Below are positions 25,948 to 35,452 of a stretch of 64,000 nucleotides of DNA, in pieces (position 1 is the first letter of the stretch; every line of letters begins with the position of its first letter). This stretch comes from Gallionella sp. (GTDB taxonomy: Bacteria > Pseudomonadota > Gammaproteobacteria > Burkholderiales > Gallionellaceae). The stretch covers positions 1 through 64,000 of the forward strand of contig JAQTLM010000003.1 in NCBI GenBank assembly GCA_028714895.1, in the 5' to 3' direction. A program made the position numbers and the translations under genes. The notes under the pieces are model-generated. The model saw only the letters and a list, made by a program, of their open reading frames with translations, searched no databases and was not told the DNA's origin.

Positions 25948-26160
25948 TTATTCTCCGGTGCAGAGTGGCTGATCCAATCCTGATTCCCTCGGTTTCACGG
26001 CTTTTTCCTGAGCAGCTGCCTTGACGGCCCCGGCAGAATTATCCGGTGTTGCAGAAGCCGCCAGCGTTTCGGTTTTTGCCGGCTCGGCAGGTGCGGCCTC
26101 TGCCCATGCCGTCGAACCGATGGCGGCAAGCAACCATGCCGCAATAATGATGATGCGCAT
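25948..26160 (-). CDS. Small Ala-rich exported protein
   Basis: From the ATG at 26160 this gives 70 residues: a clear signal peptide (MRIIIIAAWLLAAIGSTAWA, cleavage after TAWAEA) and a short Ala/Pro/Lys-rich mature part ending in a single Cys (QPLCTGE). A good ribosome site AGGAG lies nine bases before the ATG, which supports this start over the longer frame from 26349 that overlaps dnaE. Function unknown. It starts 41 bases after dnaE stops and could be read through from it. Confidence 0.6.
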   Translation of the reverse strand: MRIIIIAAWLLAAIGSTAWAEAAPAEPAKTETLAASATPDNSAGAVKAAAQEKAVKPRESGLDQPLCTGE

Positions 26161-26201
26161 GTTCTCTCCTTTCAAATGCCAATTATGATCGATTGCAACT
26201 T

Positions 26202-29200
26202 TCATGCATAAATGACTTTCACGTTTTCCGCTTGCAGCAGCTCGCGCAAACCGCGCAGCAAGTCGTCGTGCAGCGTCACCTGCCATGCCTCGCCGAGGCG
26301 CAGTTGGCAGCTTGCCTCCTCGTTGCTGTAGTGAATCTGCACCGGGCATTTGCCGTCGAGATACGGGGTAAACAGTTTTTTGAGCTGTGCGACGCTGACT
26401 TTGCCGCTACAGCGCAATGCCAGTTGCTGCGCGAAGCTGGAGCGCGCCGAAGCAAAGTCGAACAACTCTTCGCCGCTCACGCGCACGTTGCCGGAATACT
26501 CATCCAGGCTGGCCTTGCCGCGCACCACCAATAATTCATCCTCGCGTATCCACGGGCGGCTGGCCTCGTAGATTTCGTTGAATACCGTCAGCTCGACCTG
26601 CGCGCTGCCGTCATCCAGCGTGACCACCGCCATACGTCCGCGCCGCGTTTGCTGAATGCGCAGCCCCGCCACGATGCCCGCCAGCACCACCGGCACGCCG
26701 CGCCGCGAACTGTGGCCCGAGCCGCTTCCAGAGCCATTCGTTTGCCCGACGAATTGTGGTGTCAGGTCGGACAGTTTCACTTTGATGAAGCTGGTCAATT
26801 CATCGGCGTATTCCTGATACGGATGCCCGCCCAGATAAATTCCCAGACTGGCTTTTTCGTGCGCAAGCTGTTCGCGCAAGCGCCAGCGCGGCACGTCGAT
26901 GGTCTGCACGATCAGCACCGCATCGGATTCGTCGTTGCCGAACAGACTGTTTTGATTCGCCGCGCGCGCGTGTTGGTCGGCACTCGCCAAGGCCGCATCC
27001 ACGCTGGCCATCAGCGCGGCACGATGATTGTTGATGCTGTCGAATGCACCCGCTCGTATCAGTGCTTCGACAGTGCGCCGGTTGACGATGCGCTTGTCCA
27101 CGCGTCGGCAAAAATCGAACAGGTCTTTGAACGGGCCGTTCTCGCGTGCCTTGACGATACTGTTGATGGCCGCCTCGCCGGTGCCCTTGATGGCGCCCAG
27201 CCCGTAGGCGATGGTCTGCTCGTCCACCGGCGAGAACACATAGCCCGAGCTATTGACGTCAGGCGGCAACACACGAATAGTTTGCTGCAAGGTATCGGCG
27301 TAAAAGATGCTGACTTTTTCGGTGTTATCCAGATCTCCAGACAGGGTCGCTGCCATGAAGGCAGCCGGATGATGCGCCTTGAGATAGGCCGTCTGATAGG
27401 CTACCAATGCGTAGGCGGCAGCATGCGACTTGTTGAAACCATAGCCGGCGAACTTCTCCATCAGGTCGAACAGGTTGCCGGCCTGCTCCTTCGATGTGCC
27501 GTTCTTGAGCGCACCGCTAACGAAGATCTCGCGCTGTTCGGCCATTTCTTCGGCCTTCTTCTTGCCCATCGCACGGCGTAGCAAGTCGGCTCCGCCCAAG
27601 CTGTAGCCGCCCACGATCTGAGCCATCTGCATCACCTGCTCCTGATAGACCATGATGCCGTAGGTCTCGCGCAGCACCGGCTCGACCGCAGAGTGCGGGT
27701 ATTCGAACTTCTCGCCATGCTTGCGCCGCACAAAATCCGGGATCAAATCCATCGGACCGGGGCGGTAGAGCGCCACCAGCGCGATGATGTCCTCGAAGCG
27801 ATTTGGCTTGGCCTGTTTTAGCATGTCCTTCATGCCGCGCGATTCGAGCTGGAACACGGCGGTGGTGTTAGCTTTCGTGAGCAGGTCGTAAGTCGCAATA
27901 TCGTTCAGCGGCATGGTTTCCAGCGAGAACGGCGCAACGCCACCAGCCAGACGCGCGACATGGCGCATCGCCCAATCCAGGATGGTCAGCGTACGCAGGC
28001 CGAGAAAGTCGAACTTCACCAGACCGACAGCTTCGACATCGTCCTTGTCGAACTGGCTGACCACGCTGGTGCTGCTGTCGGCGCAATACAGCGGGCAGAA
28101 ATCGGTGAGTTGTCCGGGCGCGATCAATACACCGCCGGCGTGCATGCCGACATTGCGCGTCAAATCTTCGAGTCGTCCGGCGAGCTCCAGCAGTTCTGGC
28201 ACACCCTCCTCGCGTTCGGCGATAGCGTTGATCTCCGGCTCCATCTCTCGCGCCTTTTTTAGCGACACCGGTTTCACCCCTTCGACCGGGATCGCCTTGG
28301 ACAGGCTGTCGCACAGCCCATACGGGAAATCCATCACGCGCCCGACGTCGCGGATCACCGCCTTGGACGCCATCGTGCCAAAAGTGGCGATCTGCGACAC
28401 GCACTGCGCCCCGTATTTATTTTTCACATACTCGATGACGCGCTCGCGCCCGTCCTGACAGAAATCCACGTCAAAGTCGGGCATGGATACGCGTTCTGGA
28501 TTCAGGAAGCGCTCAAACAGCAAGCCGTAGCGCAGCGGATCGAGGTCTGTGATGCCGAGGCTGTACGCCACCAGCGAACCCGCGCCGGAACCGCGGCCGG
28601 GGCCGACCGGCACGCCATTGGGAAATGCTTCGGAGCGGTAAGCCTTGGCCCAGCGGATGAAATCCGCCACGATCAAAAAGTAGCCAGGAAAACCCATCTT
28701 GATGATGGTGTCAGCCTCAAAGACAAGACGCTCTTGATATTCCGGCAGCTTCGCGGCGCGTGCTGTTTCGTCGGGATAAAGCAACGCCATGCGCTGCCGC
28801 AAACCGAGCACCGCCTGCTCGCGCAGATAATCGTCCAGCTCCTGCCCGTCCGGTGTAGGGAAATCCGGCAGACGCGGCTTGCCTAACACCAGAGAAAGAT
28901 TGCAGCGGCGCGCAATCTCAACGCTGTTCTGCAATGCTTCCGGCAGGTCGGCGAACAGCTCAGCCATTTCCGCTTGCGTCTTGAAATACTGCTGTGCGGT
29001 AAATTTTTTGGCGCGGCGCTTATCGTTCAGCACATAGCCTTCGGCGATGCACACGCGCGCTTCATGCGCCTTAAAGTCGTCGGCGGCGAGGAACTGCACC
29101 GGATGGGTGGCGACTACCGGCAGGCCGAGCTTGGCGGCCAATTGCGCCGCTGCCTGTATGTAATGCTCTTCGTCGGCAAATCCGGCGCGCTGCACTTCGA

Positions 29201-29702
29201 GGTAATAGCGGTTGTTGAACAGCCCGGCCCATTCCTGCGCGAACTGCTCGGCCTGTTTCGCGTTGCCGGACAGCAGCGCGCTGCCGACATCGCCGAGATG
29301 CGCGCCGGACAATGCGATCAGCCCGGAGGTACCCTCGTGGAACCATTCGCGGCGTAGCTCGGCGCGGCCGCGATGCTGGTTCTCGAGATAGGCGCGCGAC
29401 AACAGGCGGCACAGCAACAGATAGCCTTCGCGCGACTGGCACAACAGCAACAGGCGATGCGGCCGGTCGCGGTCGGCATCGTTGCTGATAAACACATCGC
29501 AGCCGACGATGGGCTTGAGGCCTTTGCCGCGCGCGCTTTGATAAAACTTCACCAGACCGAACACGTTGCTCAGGTCGGTCAAGGCCAGCGCCGGCATCCC
29601 ATCGCCCTGCGCGGCGGCGGCCGCCTCATCCACGCGCACCATGCCATCCGAAATGGAGTATTCGCTGTGCAGCCGGAGATGGACGAAGGATGGTTGCGGC
29701 AT
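26202..29702 (-). CDS. dnaE: DNA polymerase III alpha subunit
   Basis: The replicative polymerase catalytic subunit, 1166 residues, normal for DnaE1. The N-terminal PHP domain starts FVHLRLHSEYSISDGMVRVD. The polymerase palm holds SMPDFDVDFCQDGRERVIEY near residue 407 with catalytic aspartates, preceded by GPGRGSGAGSLVAY. The fingers, helix-hairpin-helix (KGTGEAAINSI, about 830) and OB-fold (VVTLDDGSAQVELTVFNEIY, about 1030) follow in order. A Gly/Ser-rich linker (NGSGSGSGHSS) precedes the OB fold. It is transcribed away from the MFS gene across a 116-base spacer. Confidence 0.98.
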   Translation of the reverse strand: MPQPSFVHLRLHSEYSISDGMVRVDEAAAAAQGDGMPALALTDLSNVFGLVKFYQSARGKGLKPIVGCDVFISNDADRDRPHRLLLLCQSREGYLLLCRLLSRAYLENQHRGRAELRREWFHEGTSGLIALSGAHLGDVGSALLSGNAKQAEQFAQEWAGLFNNRYYLEVQRAGFADEEHYIQAAAQLAAKLGLPVVATHPVQFLAADDFKAHEARVCIAEGYVLNDKRRAKKFTAQQYFKTQAEMAELFADLPEALQNSVEIARRCNLSLVLGKPRLPDFPTPDGQELDDYLREQAVLGLRQRMALLYPDETARAAKLPEYQERLVFEADTIIKMGFPGYFLIVADFIRWAKAYRSEAFPNGVPVGPGRGSGAGSLVAYSLGITDLDPLRYGLLFERFLNPERVSMPDFDVDFCQDGRERVIEYVKNKYGAQCVSQIATFGTMASKAVIRDVGRVMDFPYGLCDSLSKAIPVEGVKPVSLKKAREMEPEINAIAEREEGVPELLELAGRLEDLTRNVGMHAGGVLIAPGQLTDFCPLYCADSSTSVVSQFDKDDVEAVGLVKFDFLGLRTLTILDWAMRHVARLAGGVAPFSLETMPLNDIATYDLLTKANTTAVFQLESRGMKDMLKQAKPNRFEDIIALVALYRPGPMDLIPDFVRRKHGEKFEYPHSAVEPVLRETYGIMVYQEQVMQMAQIVGGYSLGGADLLRRAMGKKKAEEMAEQREIFVSGALKNGTSKEQAGNLFDLMEKFAGYGFNKSHAAAYALVAYQTAYLKAHHPAAFMAATLSGDLDNTEKVSIFYADTLQQTIRVLPPDVNSSGYVFSPVDEQTIAYGLGAIKGTGEAAINSIVKARENGPFKDLFDFCRRVDKRIVNRRTVEALIRAGAFDSINNHRAALMASVDAALASADQHARAANQNSLFGNDESDAVLIVQTIDVPRWRLREQLAHEKASLGIYLGGHPYQEYADELTSFIKVKLSDLTPQFVGQTNGSGSGSGHSSRRGVPVVLAGIVAGLRIQQTRRGRMAVVTLDDGSAQVELTVFNEIYEASRPWIREDELLVVRGKASLDEYSGNVRVSGEELFDFASARSSFAQQLALRCSGKVSVAQLKKLFTPYLDGKCPVQIHYSNEEASCQLRLGEAWQVTLHDDLLRGLRELLQAENVKVIYA

Positions 29703-29818
29703 GATGAAAACGTGAGAATTCGAGCAGCAATTTTAGCACCGTCGGCAGCACTAAAATTTCTTACCGGCGATTCAAAACGTTAGAATCCACTCCCCCCACT
29801 TTGCCGCCCTGACTTCAC

Positions 29819-31060
29819 GTGCATCCGCCCCTCACCCCGCAACGCGAAAAATATCTGCTGCTGACCCTCGCGGGCATCCAGTTCAGCCACGTGCTCGATT
29901 TCATGATCATGATGCCGCTCGGCCCGATCCTGATCGCCGAATTCGGCATCACCACGCACGAATTCGGCCTGCTGGTCGCGTCCTACAGCTTCAGCGCCGC
30001 CGCATCCGGCCTGCTCGCCGCAACCTTCGTCGACCGGTTCGAGCGCAAGCGCCTGCTGCTCGCCATGTTCACGCTGTTCGGCCTGGCGACGCTGGCGTGC
30101 GGCCTGGCTCCCGGCTACGCCACCTTGCTGATCGCGCGCGGACTGGCCGGCGCGTTCGGCGGAGTAATGGGCGCGCTGGTGCAGACCATGATCGGCGACG
30201 TGATTCCGTTCGCACGCCGCGCCCGCGCCAGCAGCATGGTATCGGCGGCTTTCTCGGTCTCCACGGTCGTGGGTGTACCGCTGTCGTTGTGGCTGGCCAA
30301 CCATTTCCAGTGGCGCGCACCGTTCGTCTTCATCGCCGCGCTGGTCGTGCTGTTCATCCTCGTCGCGCTGCGCGTGCTGCCGGAGATGCGCCACCACATC
30401 AGCGCCGAGAAGCAGGCGCATCCGTTCGCCGCGATGTTCACCGTGCTGCGCGACGTTAACCACTTGCGCGCGCTGCTGTTCTCCGCGCTGATCATCTTCT
30501 CCGGCTTCACGGTGATTCCCTATATCACCCTCTACTCGGTACACAACGTCGGCATTTCACTGCATGACATCCCGCTCGTCTATTTCGCAGGCGGCGCAGC
30601 GACACTCGTCACCGCGCGGTTGATTGGCTACTGGGCCGACCTGCACGGCAAGATCGAGGTCTATCGCGTGGTCGCCGTGGCCGCGCTGCTGCCGCTGCTC
30701 GTGGTCACGCACATCGGCGTAGTGCCGCTGTGGCTGTGGCTGGTCTGCACCACGACCTTCTTCGTGCTGGTATCGGGGCGCATGATCCCGGCGATGGCGA
30801 TCATCACCTCGGCGGCGCAACCGGGACTGCGCGGCACCTTCATGTCGCTCAATGCCACCACGCAGGCGTTCGCGATGGGCTTGGCCTCGACACTGGCGGG
30901 ATTCATCATTTCGCAGGACAATGCGGGGCATATCGTCGATTACGGCATGGTCGGCTATGTGGCGATGATGGCAAACCTGCTGGCGGTGTGGTTCGTATCC
31001 CGCATCGCGATGCACGGACAGAGCGCCGCCGTACCGCCTCAACCATCGGGGATCCCATGA
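29819..31060 (+). CDS. Major facilitator superfamily transporter
   Basis: A 413-residue permease with twelve predicted membrane segments. The N-terminal FSHVLDFMIMMPLGPIL and the loop motif DRFERKRLLL after helix 2 fit the drug/sugar efflux DHA1-like families; the substrate cannot be told. The frame starts at GTG (29819); a TAGAAT at 29781-29786 is a possible -10. Its stop overlaps the ATG of the CHASE2 gene (ATGA), so it heads a four-gene operon with CHASE2, SH3 and M48 proteins. Why a transporter is coupled to envelope sensors is not clear from sequence. Confidence 0.85.
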   Translation: MHPPLTPQREKYLLLTLAGIQFSHVLDFMIMMPLGPILIAEFGITTHEFGLLVASYSFSAAASGLLAATFVDRFERKRLLLAMFTLFGLATLACGLAPGYATLLIARGLAGAFGGVMGALVQTMIGDVIPFARRARASSMVSAAFSVSTVVGVPLSLWLANHFQWRAPFVFIAALVVLFILVALRVLPEMRHHISAEKQAHPFAAMFTVLRDVNHLRALLFSALIIFSGFTVIPYITLYSVHNVGISLHDIPLVYFAGGAATLVTARLIGYWADLHGKIEVYRVVAVAALLPLLVVTHIGVVPLWLWLVCTTTFFVLVSGRMIPAMAIITSAAQPGLRGTFMSLNATTQAFAMGLASTLAGFIISQDNAGHIVDYGMVGYVAMMANLLAVWFVSRIAMHGQSAAVPPQPSGIP

Positions 31061-32760
31061 ACCGGAAACAGATTGTCAACCACCTGCTGCGCTGGCGCGC
31101 CCGATTCTCCGAGCGCATCGCGCAACTTTGGAAGCACAGCTTCTATCTCTATCTCGCCGGGCTGTTCAGCGTGTTCGCGGTGCTCGACACGACGGTGCTG
31201 CACTACACCTCCGATATGCGCCAATCGGCATTTGACGCGATGGTGCGCTATCGCATCGTGGTGCCGAAGCCCGACCCCGACATCGTGATCGTGGACATCA
31301 ACGAGGCCAGTCTTGCGGCGATGGCGCAGGACTACGGACGCTGGCCGTGGCCGCGCCAGGTGATGGGCGAGTTCGTCGAACAGATCGAGAAGCAGCAGCC
31401 CAAAGCGGTGGTGTTCGATATCCTGTTCAGCGACGCGGACGTGTACAACCCGGACAGCGACACCTATTTCAACGACGCCATCGCGGCGACGAACAACACC
31501 TTCTTTCCGATGCTGCGGCTCGATCCCTCCAGCGACAGCCTGAGCCAAGTCAAGCCCGCGATGATCCCCGGCGTGACGCCGCTGCCCGGCGCGCAGCCGG
31601 ACGCGACCGTGGCGGTGGTACTGCCGCACTTCCAGGCAGCACTCGACGGCGGCCGCCTCGGCCTGCACAACATCTACCCGGATGCCGACAACGTGGCACG
31701 CGAATACATGGTGTACCGCGATGACTACGGCTGGAAGGTGCCCTCGCTGCCGGCGCGCATCGCGCAGGAACTGGGCTGGGTCAAACCGCCCGCGCAGCAG
31801 GTACTGCTCAACTGGCGCGGCAAGCCGTTCACCTACCGCTACGTCAGCTTCAGCGACGTGTTCGCCGACATGGGCAGCAAGGAGAAGAAACGCCCGCAGG
31901 ACGAGTTCAAGGGCAAGATCGTCATCATCGGCTCGACCGCGCCCAGCCTGTTCGACATCAAGGCGACACCGCTGGACAAGATGCACCCCGGCGTGGAGAT
32001 CCTCGCCACCGCGATCGACAACTTCAAGCATGGCGACGCGCTACGCTTCCCGGAGTGGCGCTTCCCGTACCTGCTGCTCACGCTGGCCATCGTCTGGCTG
32101 ACGGCCTGGAGCTTCTACCGCGACACGGGGCGCGACAAGATCGACCGGGCGTTCGGCCTGTCGCAGTTCGTCCTGGTCGGCATCAGCTACGCCAGCATCA
32201 ACCTCACCACCACCTACATCAACCTCACCGGGCCGGTCACGGTGGGTGTGGCGTTCTTCACGCTGGCGCGCCTGTATGCGACAACGACCAGCCGGGCGCT
32301 GGAACGGAGCATGGTGCGCACAGCGGCGGTGCGCAGCGGCGAATTGCAGGCCACCCTGCTGCTGATCCGGCTGAATACCGAGCGCAATGTGATCCGCCCC
32401 ATCGCGCTTGGCAGGATCTGCCAGGCTCTGCTGAAGACCGGCCGGATCACCAAGAGCGTCGAGGCGCTGGCCGGCGAGCAGAAGGGCCTGTGGAACCTGT
32501 TTGAGAATACCCTCGCGGTCTCGTGGGTCGCCAATGCCGGAGATGACGAGGCGCAGGCGGCGATCCGGCGCGACATCGACGCGCTGCTGGCTGCCTTGCC
32601 GACAGTATTGCGCCGCCATCTCGCCCAGCCGGATAATGCGGCCAGCCACTTCGTCTATCACGGGCAGATTGCCGGGGGTGATGCGGCGCGCGCCGGCTGG
32701 CGCGTGATGTTCGCCGAGGCTTTGCTGGAATGGGACAAACAGGAAAAGGAACCCACATGA
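31057..32760 (+). CDS. CHASE2 domain membrane protein with unassigned C-terminal domain
   Basis: A 567-residue protein. One membrane helix (about 29-48) leads to a periplasmic CHASE2 sensor domain, recognised by PDPDIVIVDINEASLAAM, GRWPWPRQVMGEFVEQI, KAVVFDILFS and the closing GKIVIIGSTAPSLFD and HPGVEILATAIDNF. Three further helices (about 330-405) return to the cytoplasm. The last 150 residues contain no kinase, cyclase, GGDEF or HD motif that I can see, only a helical region. It overlaps both the upstream MFS gene and the downstream SH3 gene by four bases, so the proteins are probably made together. Confidence 0.88.
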   Translation: MNRKQIVNHLLRWRARFSERIAQLWKHSFYLYLAGLFSVFAVLDTTVLHYTSDMRQSAFDAMVRYRIVVPKPDPDIVIVDINEASLAAMAQDYGRWPWPRQVMGEFVEQIEKQQPKAVVFDILFSDADVYNPDSDTYFNDAIAATNNTFFPMLRLDPSSDSLSQVKPAMIPGVTPLPGAQPDATVAVVLPHFQAALDGGRLGLHNIYPDADNVAREYMVYRDDYGWKVPSLPARIAQELGWVKPPAQQVLLNWRGKPFTYRYVSFSDVFADMGSKEKKRPQDEFKGKIVIIGSTAPSLFDIKATPLDKMHPGVEILATAIDNFKHGDALRFPEWRFPYLLLTLAIVWLTAWSFYRDTGRDKIDRAFGLSQFVLVGISYASINLTTTYINLTGPVTVGVAFFTLARLYATTTSRALERSMVRTAAVRSGELQATLLLIRLNTERNVIRPIALGRICQALLKTGRITKSVEALAGEQKGLWNLFENTLAVSWVANAGDDEAQAAIRRDIDALLAALPTVLRRHLAQPDNAASHFVYHGQIAGGDAARAGWRVMFAEALLEWDKQEKEPT

Positions 32761-33254
32761 AAACCATGAAACTCAGCTTGATGATTTGCGCGCTGCTGCT
32801 GAGCGGCGCACTGCATGCCGCCGAGAGCGGCACCGCCATCAAGGGCGACGACCTCAAGGCCGAGCCGTTCCGCGACGCGAAGACGGTGGCGAAACTGGCG
32901 TCTGGCGACAAGGTGGACATCCTCAAGAAAGACGGCGGCTGGTACCAGGTGAAGAGCGCCAAGGGCAATGGCTGGGTGCGCATGCTCAGCATGCGCAAGG
33001 GCGATGCGCGCAAGGGCGGCGGCGACGCCTCCGGTGTACTCGCCCTCGCCTCGGGACGCGCCGGCACCGGCAAGGTGGTCGCGACCACCGGCATCCGCGG
33101 CCTGAACGAGGAGGAGCTGAAGGCAGCCAAGTTCAACGAGGCCGAGCTGAAGCGCGCCGAATCCTACGCCACCGGCAAATCAGAGGCGTCGAAATTCGCC
33201 GCATCGGGCAAGCTCGTTGCGCGCCCGTTCGACTACCTGCCCGCGCCGAAATGA
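32757..33254 (+). CDS. Exported SH3-domain protein
   Basis: A 165-residue protein with a signal peptide (MKTMKLSLMICALLLSGALH, cut near HAA) followed by a bacterial SH3 domain (about 24-75: KAEPFRDAKTVAKLASGDKV, then KKDGGWYQVKSAKGNGWVRM). The remaining part is Ala/Lys/Glu-rich and helical. The ATG overlaps the upstream stop by four bases and has AGGAA ahead of it. Bacterial SH3 domains often bind peptidoglycan or metals; here that is inference. The M48 peptidase gene follows 11 bases later. Confidence 0.85.
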   Translation: MKTMKLSLMICALLLSGALHAAESGTAIKGDDLKAEPFRDAKTVAKLASGDKVDILKKDGGWYQVKSAKGNGWVRMLSMRKGDARKGGGDASGVLALASGRAGTGKVVATTGIRGLNEEELKAAKFNEAELKRAESYATGKSEASKFAASGKLVARPFDYLPAPK

Positions 33255-33265
33255 GGAGAAACGCC

Positions 33266-34096
33266 ATGAACAACAAAACATTATGGATTCTGACGCTGGC
33301 GCTGTTCTCCACGGCCGCATGGGGCGCCAACCCGTTCGAGCAAGAATTGCTGAAAACGCTGAAGCAGGGTGTGCAGCAACAGGTGACGGGCAAACCCGCC
33401 ACCTCGGTTGAGGAGGAAACCGCGATCGGGCGGCAGATCGCCGGCAACCTGCTCGGCGCAGCCCCCTTGGTCAAGGACGCGAAGCTGCAGAAATACGTCA
33501 ACAACGTCGGCCGCTGGGTCGCGAACCAGAGCGAGCGCCCCGAACTGGAATGGCACTTCGGCGTGATCGATTCGAACGACGTGAACGCGTTCGCCGCGCC
33601 CGGGGGCTACATCTTCGTCACGCGCGGGCTGTACCGCCTGCTGCAGAGCGAGGCCGAACTGGCCGGAGTGCTGGCGCATGAAGTCGGCCATGTGATCCGC
33701 CAGCACCACCTGAAGATATTGCAGCAAAGCAAGCTGCTCGACCTCGGCAGCCAGGTGGTCGCGAAGAACGTCGGCGGTGGCAGCGACAAGGTACAAGGAC
33801 TGATCGGCAGCGGCGCGGAAATCGTGTCGCGCTCGCTGGACAAGGACGCCGAATTCGAGGCCGACCGCATCGCCGTGGTGCTCGCCACGCGCGCGGGCTA
33901 CGACGCCTTCGGCCTGCCCGCCGTGCTGCAGCAGATCGGCCACTTCGCCAAGAACGACGGCGACGTCGCGCTGCTGTTCAAGACCCACCCGCATCCCGAC
34001 GACCGCCTGAGCAAACTGGGCAGCGCGATGGACGACCGCTTCGACGGGGTAAAAGGCAAGACGTTGGAGAAGCGGTTGTATCGGATCAAGCAGTAA
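33266..34096 (+). CDS. Exported M48 family metallopeptidase
   Basis: A 276-residue zinc peptidase of the M48 (BepA/Oma1-like) group. It has a signal peptide (about 1-20, ending AAWGA), and the zinc motif HEVGH in VLAHEVGHVIRQHH (about 141-145), with the third ligand Glu in EFEADRIAVV. The C-terminal THPHPDDRLSKL fits the family. No TPR repeats follow, unlike BepA. GAGGAG precedes the ATG at 33266. Last gene of the MFS-CHASE2-SH3-M48 run, pointing to an envelope quality-control or stress role by inference. Confidence 0.9.
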   Translation: MNNKTLWILTLALFSTAAWGANPFEQELLKTLKQGVQQQVTGKPATSVEEETAIGRQIAGNLLGAAPLVKDAKLQKYVNNVGRWVANQSERPELEWHFGVIDSNDVNAFAAPGGYIFVTRGLYRLLQSEAELAGVLAHEVGHVIRQHHLKILQQSKLLDLGSQVVAKNVGGGSDKVQGLIGSGAEIVSRSLDKDAEFEADRIAVVLATRAGYDAFGLPAVLQQIGHFAKNDGDVALLFKTHPHPDDRLSKLGSAMDDRFDGVKGKTLEKRLYRIKQ

Positions 34097-34162
34097 CACT
34101 TACCACCACCAAAGAAGCTGTACCTGCCCTATTTGCGTTGTAACTAAGCTGAGGTTCATAAC

Positions 34163-35047
34163 ATGGCGTTCGGCGAAATAAATTTCGCCTTGTCTATTTT
34201 GGATAGATTTTTGAAATGGCGCACTTCTCGAAAAACTCCGACTCTCCCATCACCCGAAACAGTTTCCGCGCGTTTCATTCGTTTATTTGAGGCTCACGGA
34301 GTTCATCGCAATCAGATTCCACGTTTTTTTGATTACGGTTTAATTCTGAAGGACGTTCAAAGTGACGAATCTCTCCTAGCCAAACTCGATGAGAATATGC
34401 TGACTGCTGCTTGCACGCGTTTCGCTGTACGCAGGGAATGGCTTGACGGAGCAGAATCTCAAGCACATCCATATCACGACTTCTATAAGTACCCAAAAGA
34501 GTTTCTGAGATTCTTGGATGCCTTAAAAGTAAACAATCCAGAGGGCCATATGGAAGGCGTACTAATCGCTCCTAACGAGCGTGTTTGGGATGCTGGAGCA
34601 CTTCTCATATTGCAAGAAACCATTGGCCATATAGGCGACAAGCCAATTTTTCGCCATCACTTGTGTAACAACTGGATATTTTCCTACTGGAAGGCACGCA
34701 CCTATTTGACTGCATGTGTTGCAATTGCTTGGAAGCGAAAGGTCTATATTCATGGCATTAGCCAACCCAAGAATACAATCGACCAGCTGGCTTATGGCGA
34801 AACTCTTCTTGGTTGGCAGGGCGAAGGCATCTGGGAGTTTGGATGTGTGACATGGCATCCGGAAGATATGGCCCTTCAACCAGATGAATTTCTTAATGGC
34901 ATTGACCCAGAAAAAGAAAACTTCAGCATTAAATCATGCCTAAAGCTGTGGCTTGATCTGGAGGAAGAAGGCCTCATGGACGCAGGCATCAGAACAGACG
35001 CCAAGCAACTTTTTCAGCAGGAGTTGACGAAATATTCGTCGCCTTAG
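34163..35047 (+). CDS. Hypothetical protein of atypical composition
   Basis: A 294-residue soluble protein, rich in Trp and aromatic residues (for example NNWIFSYWKARTYLTACVAI, about 165-184), that I cannot place in a family. The gene is visibly more AT-rich than its neighbours and uses AAA, GAA and ATT-type codons freely, which suggests recent transfer. Possible domain borders: an N-terminal helical part (about 1-100) and a mixed C-terminal part. It stands alone, 66 bases after the M48 gene and ahead of tRNA-Gly, a typical site for acquired DNA, though I see no integrase or att repeat. Confidence 0.7.
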   Translation: MAFGEINFALSILDRFLKWRTSRKTPTLPSPETVSARFIRLFEAHGVHRNQIPRFFDYGLILKDVQSDESLLAKLDENMLTAACTRFAVRREWLDGAESQAHPYHDFYKYPKEFLRFLDALKVNNPEGHMEGVLIAPNERVWDAGALLILQETIGHIGDKPIFRHHLCNNWIFSYWKARTYLTACVAIAWKRKVYIHGISQPKNTIDQLAYGETLLGWQGEGIWEFGCVTWHPEDMALQPDEFLNGIDPEKENFSIKSCLKLWLDLEEEGLMDAGIRTDAKQLFQQELTKYSSP

Positions 35048-35103
35048 CAGCGATACAACCTAGAATACGGTCAGGAAAGATGCCGCGAAAACGGCGCAGG
35101 GAA

Positions 35104-35177
35104 TGGAGCGGGTGAAGGGGATCGAACCCTCGTATGCAGCTTGGGAAGCTGCCGTTCTACCATTGAACTACACCCGC
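35104..35177 (-). tRNA. tRNA-Gly (anticodon CCC)
   Basis: On the minus strand a 74-base cloverleaf with encoded CCA: acceptor GCGGGTG pairs with CACCCGC, the anticodon stem GCAGC/GCTGC encloses TTCCCAA, and the T loop is GGTTCGATCCC-like. The anticodon CCC (35143-35145 on the plus strand as GGG) reads GGG glycine codons. Confidence 0.96.
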
Positions 35178-35236
35178 TTGGTGTAGAATACGGCGCGTAT
35201 TTTAACACGGCCATCGGCAATTAAGAGAATCCCAAA

Positions 35237-35440
35237 GTGATAACGGTCAGCATCAATGGCGAACCCCGCCGATTTCCGCAAGCCATCAGCGTCGCCGCCT
35301 TCATCGAGGAGATGGGGCTGGCCGGCAAGCGCATCGCGCTGGAGCGCAACGGTGAGATCGTGCCGCGCGGCATGTTCGCCGCGCAACAACTGGCGGACGG
35401 CGACAGGCTGGAAGTGGTTGTCGCGGTGGGTGGCGGCTGA
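35237..35440 (+). CDS. thiS: Thiamine sulfur-carrier protein ThiS
   Basis: ThiS carries sulfur as a C-terminal thiocarboxylate for thiazole synthesis. The 67-residue ubiquitin-like protein starts at GTG (35237) with MITVSINGEPRRF and ends EVVVAVGGG with the essential Gly-Gly. Family-typical sequence includes IEEMGLAGKRIALERNGEIV. It precedes thiG, its partner, with a 122-base spacer that contains a repeat element, so the two may or may not share a message. Confidence 0.95.
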   Translation: MITVSINGEPRRFPQAISVAAFIEEMGLAGKRIALERNGEIVPRGMFAAQQLADGDRLEVVVAVGGG

Positions 35441-35452
35441 CCAGCGAAACCG

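Noticed and set aside
30730..31056. Long upstream extension of the CHASE2 protein
   Set aside because: The extension is an out-of-frame read of the MFS gene; the ATG at 31057 overlaps the MFS stop.
32786..33265. 160-codon extension upstream of the M48 peptidase
   Set aside because: It is the SH3 gene in another frame; the ATG at 33266 has its own GAGGAG and begins a proper signal peptide.
35104..35177. Attachment-site duplication at tRNA-Gly
   Set aside because: I could find no second copy of the tRNA 3' end near the AT-rich orphan gene.
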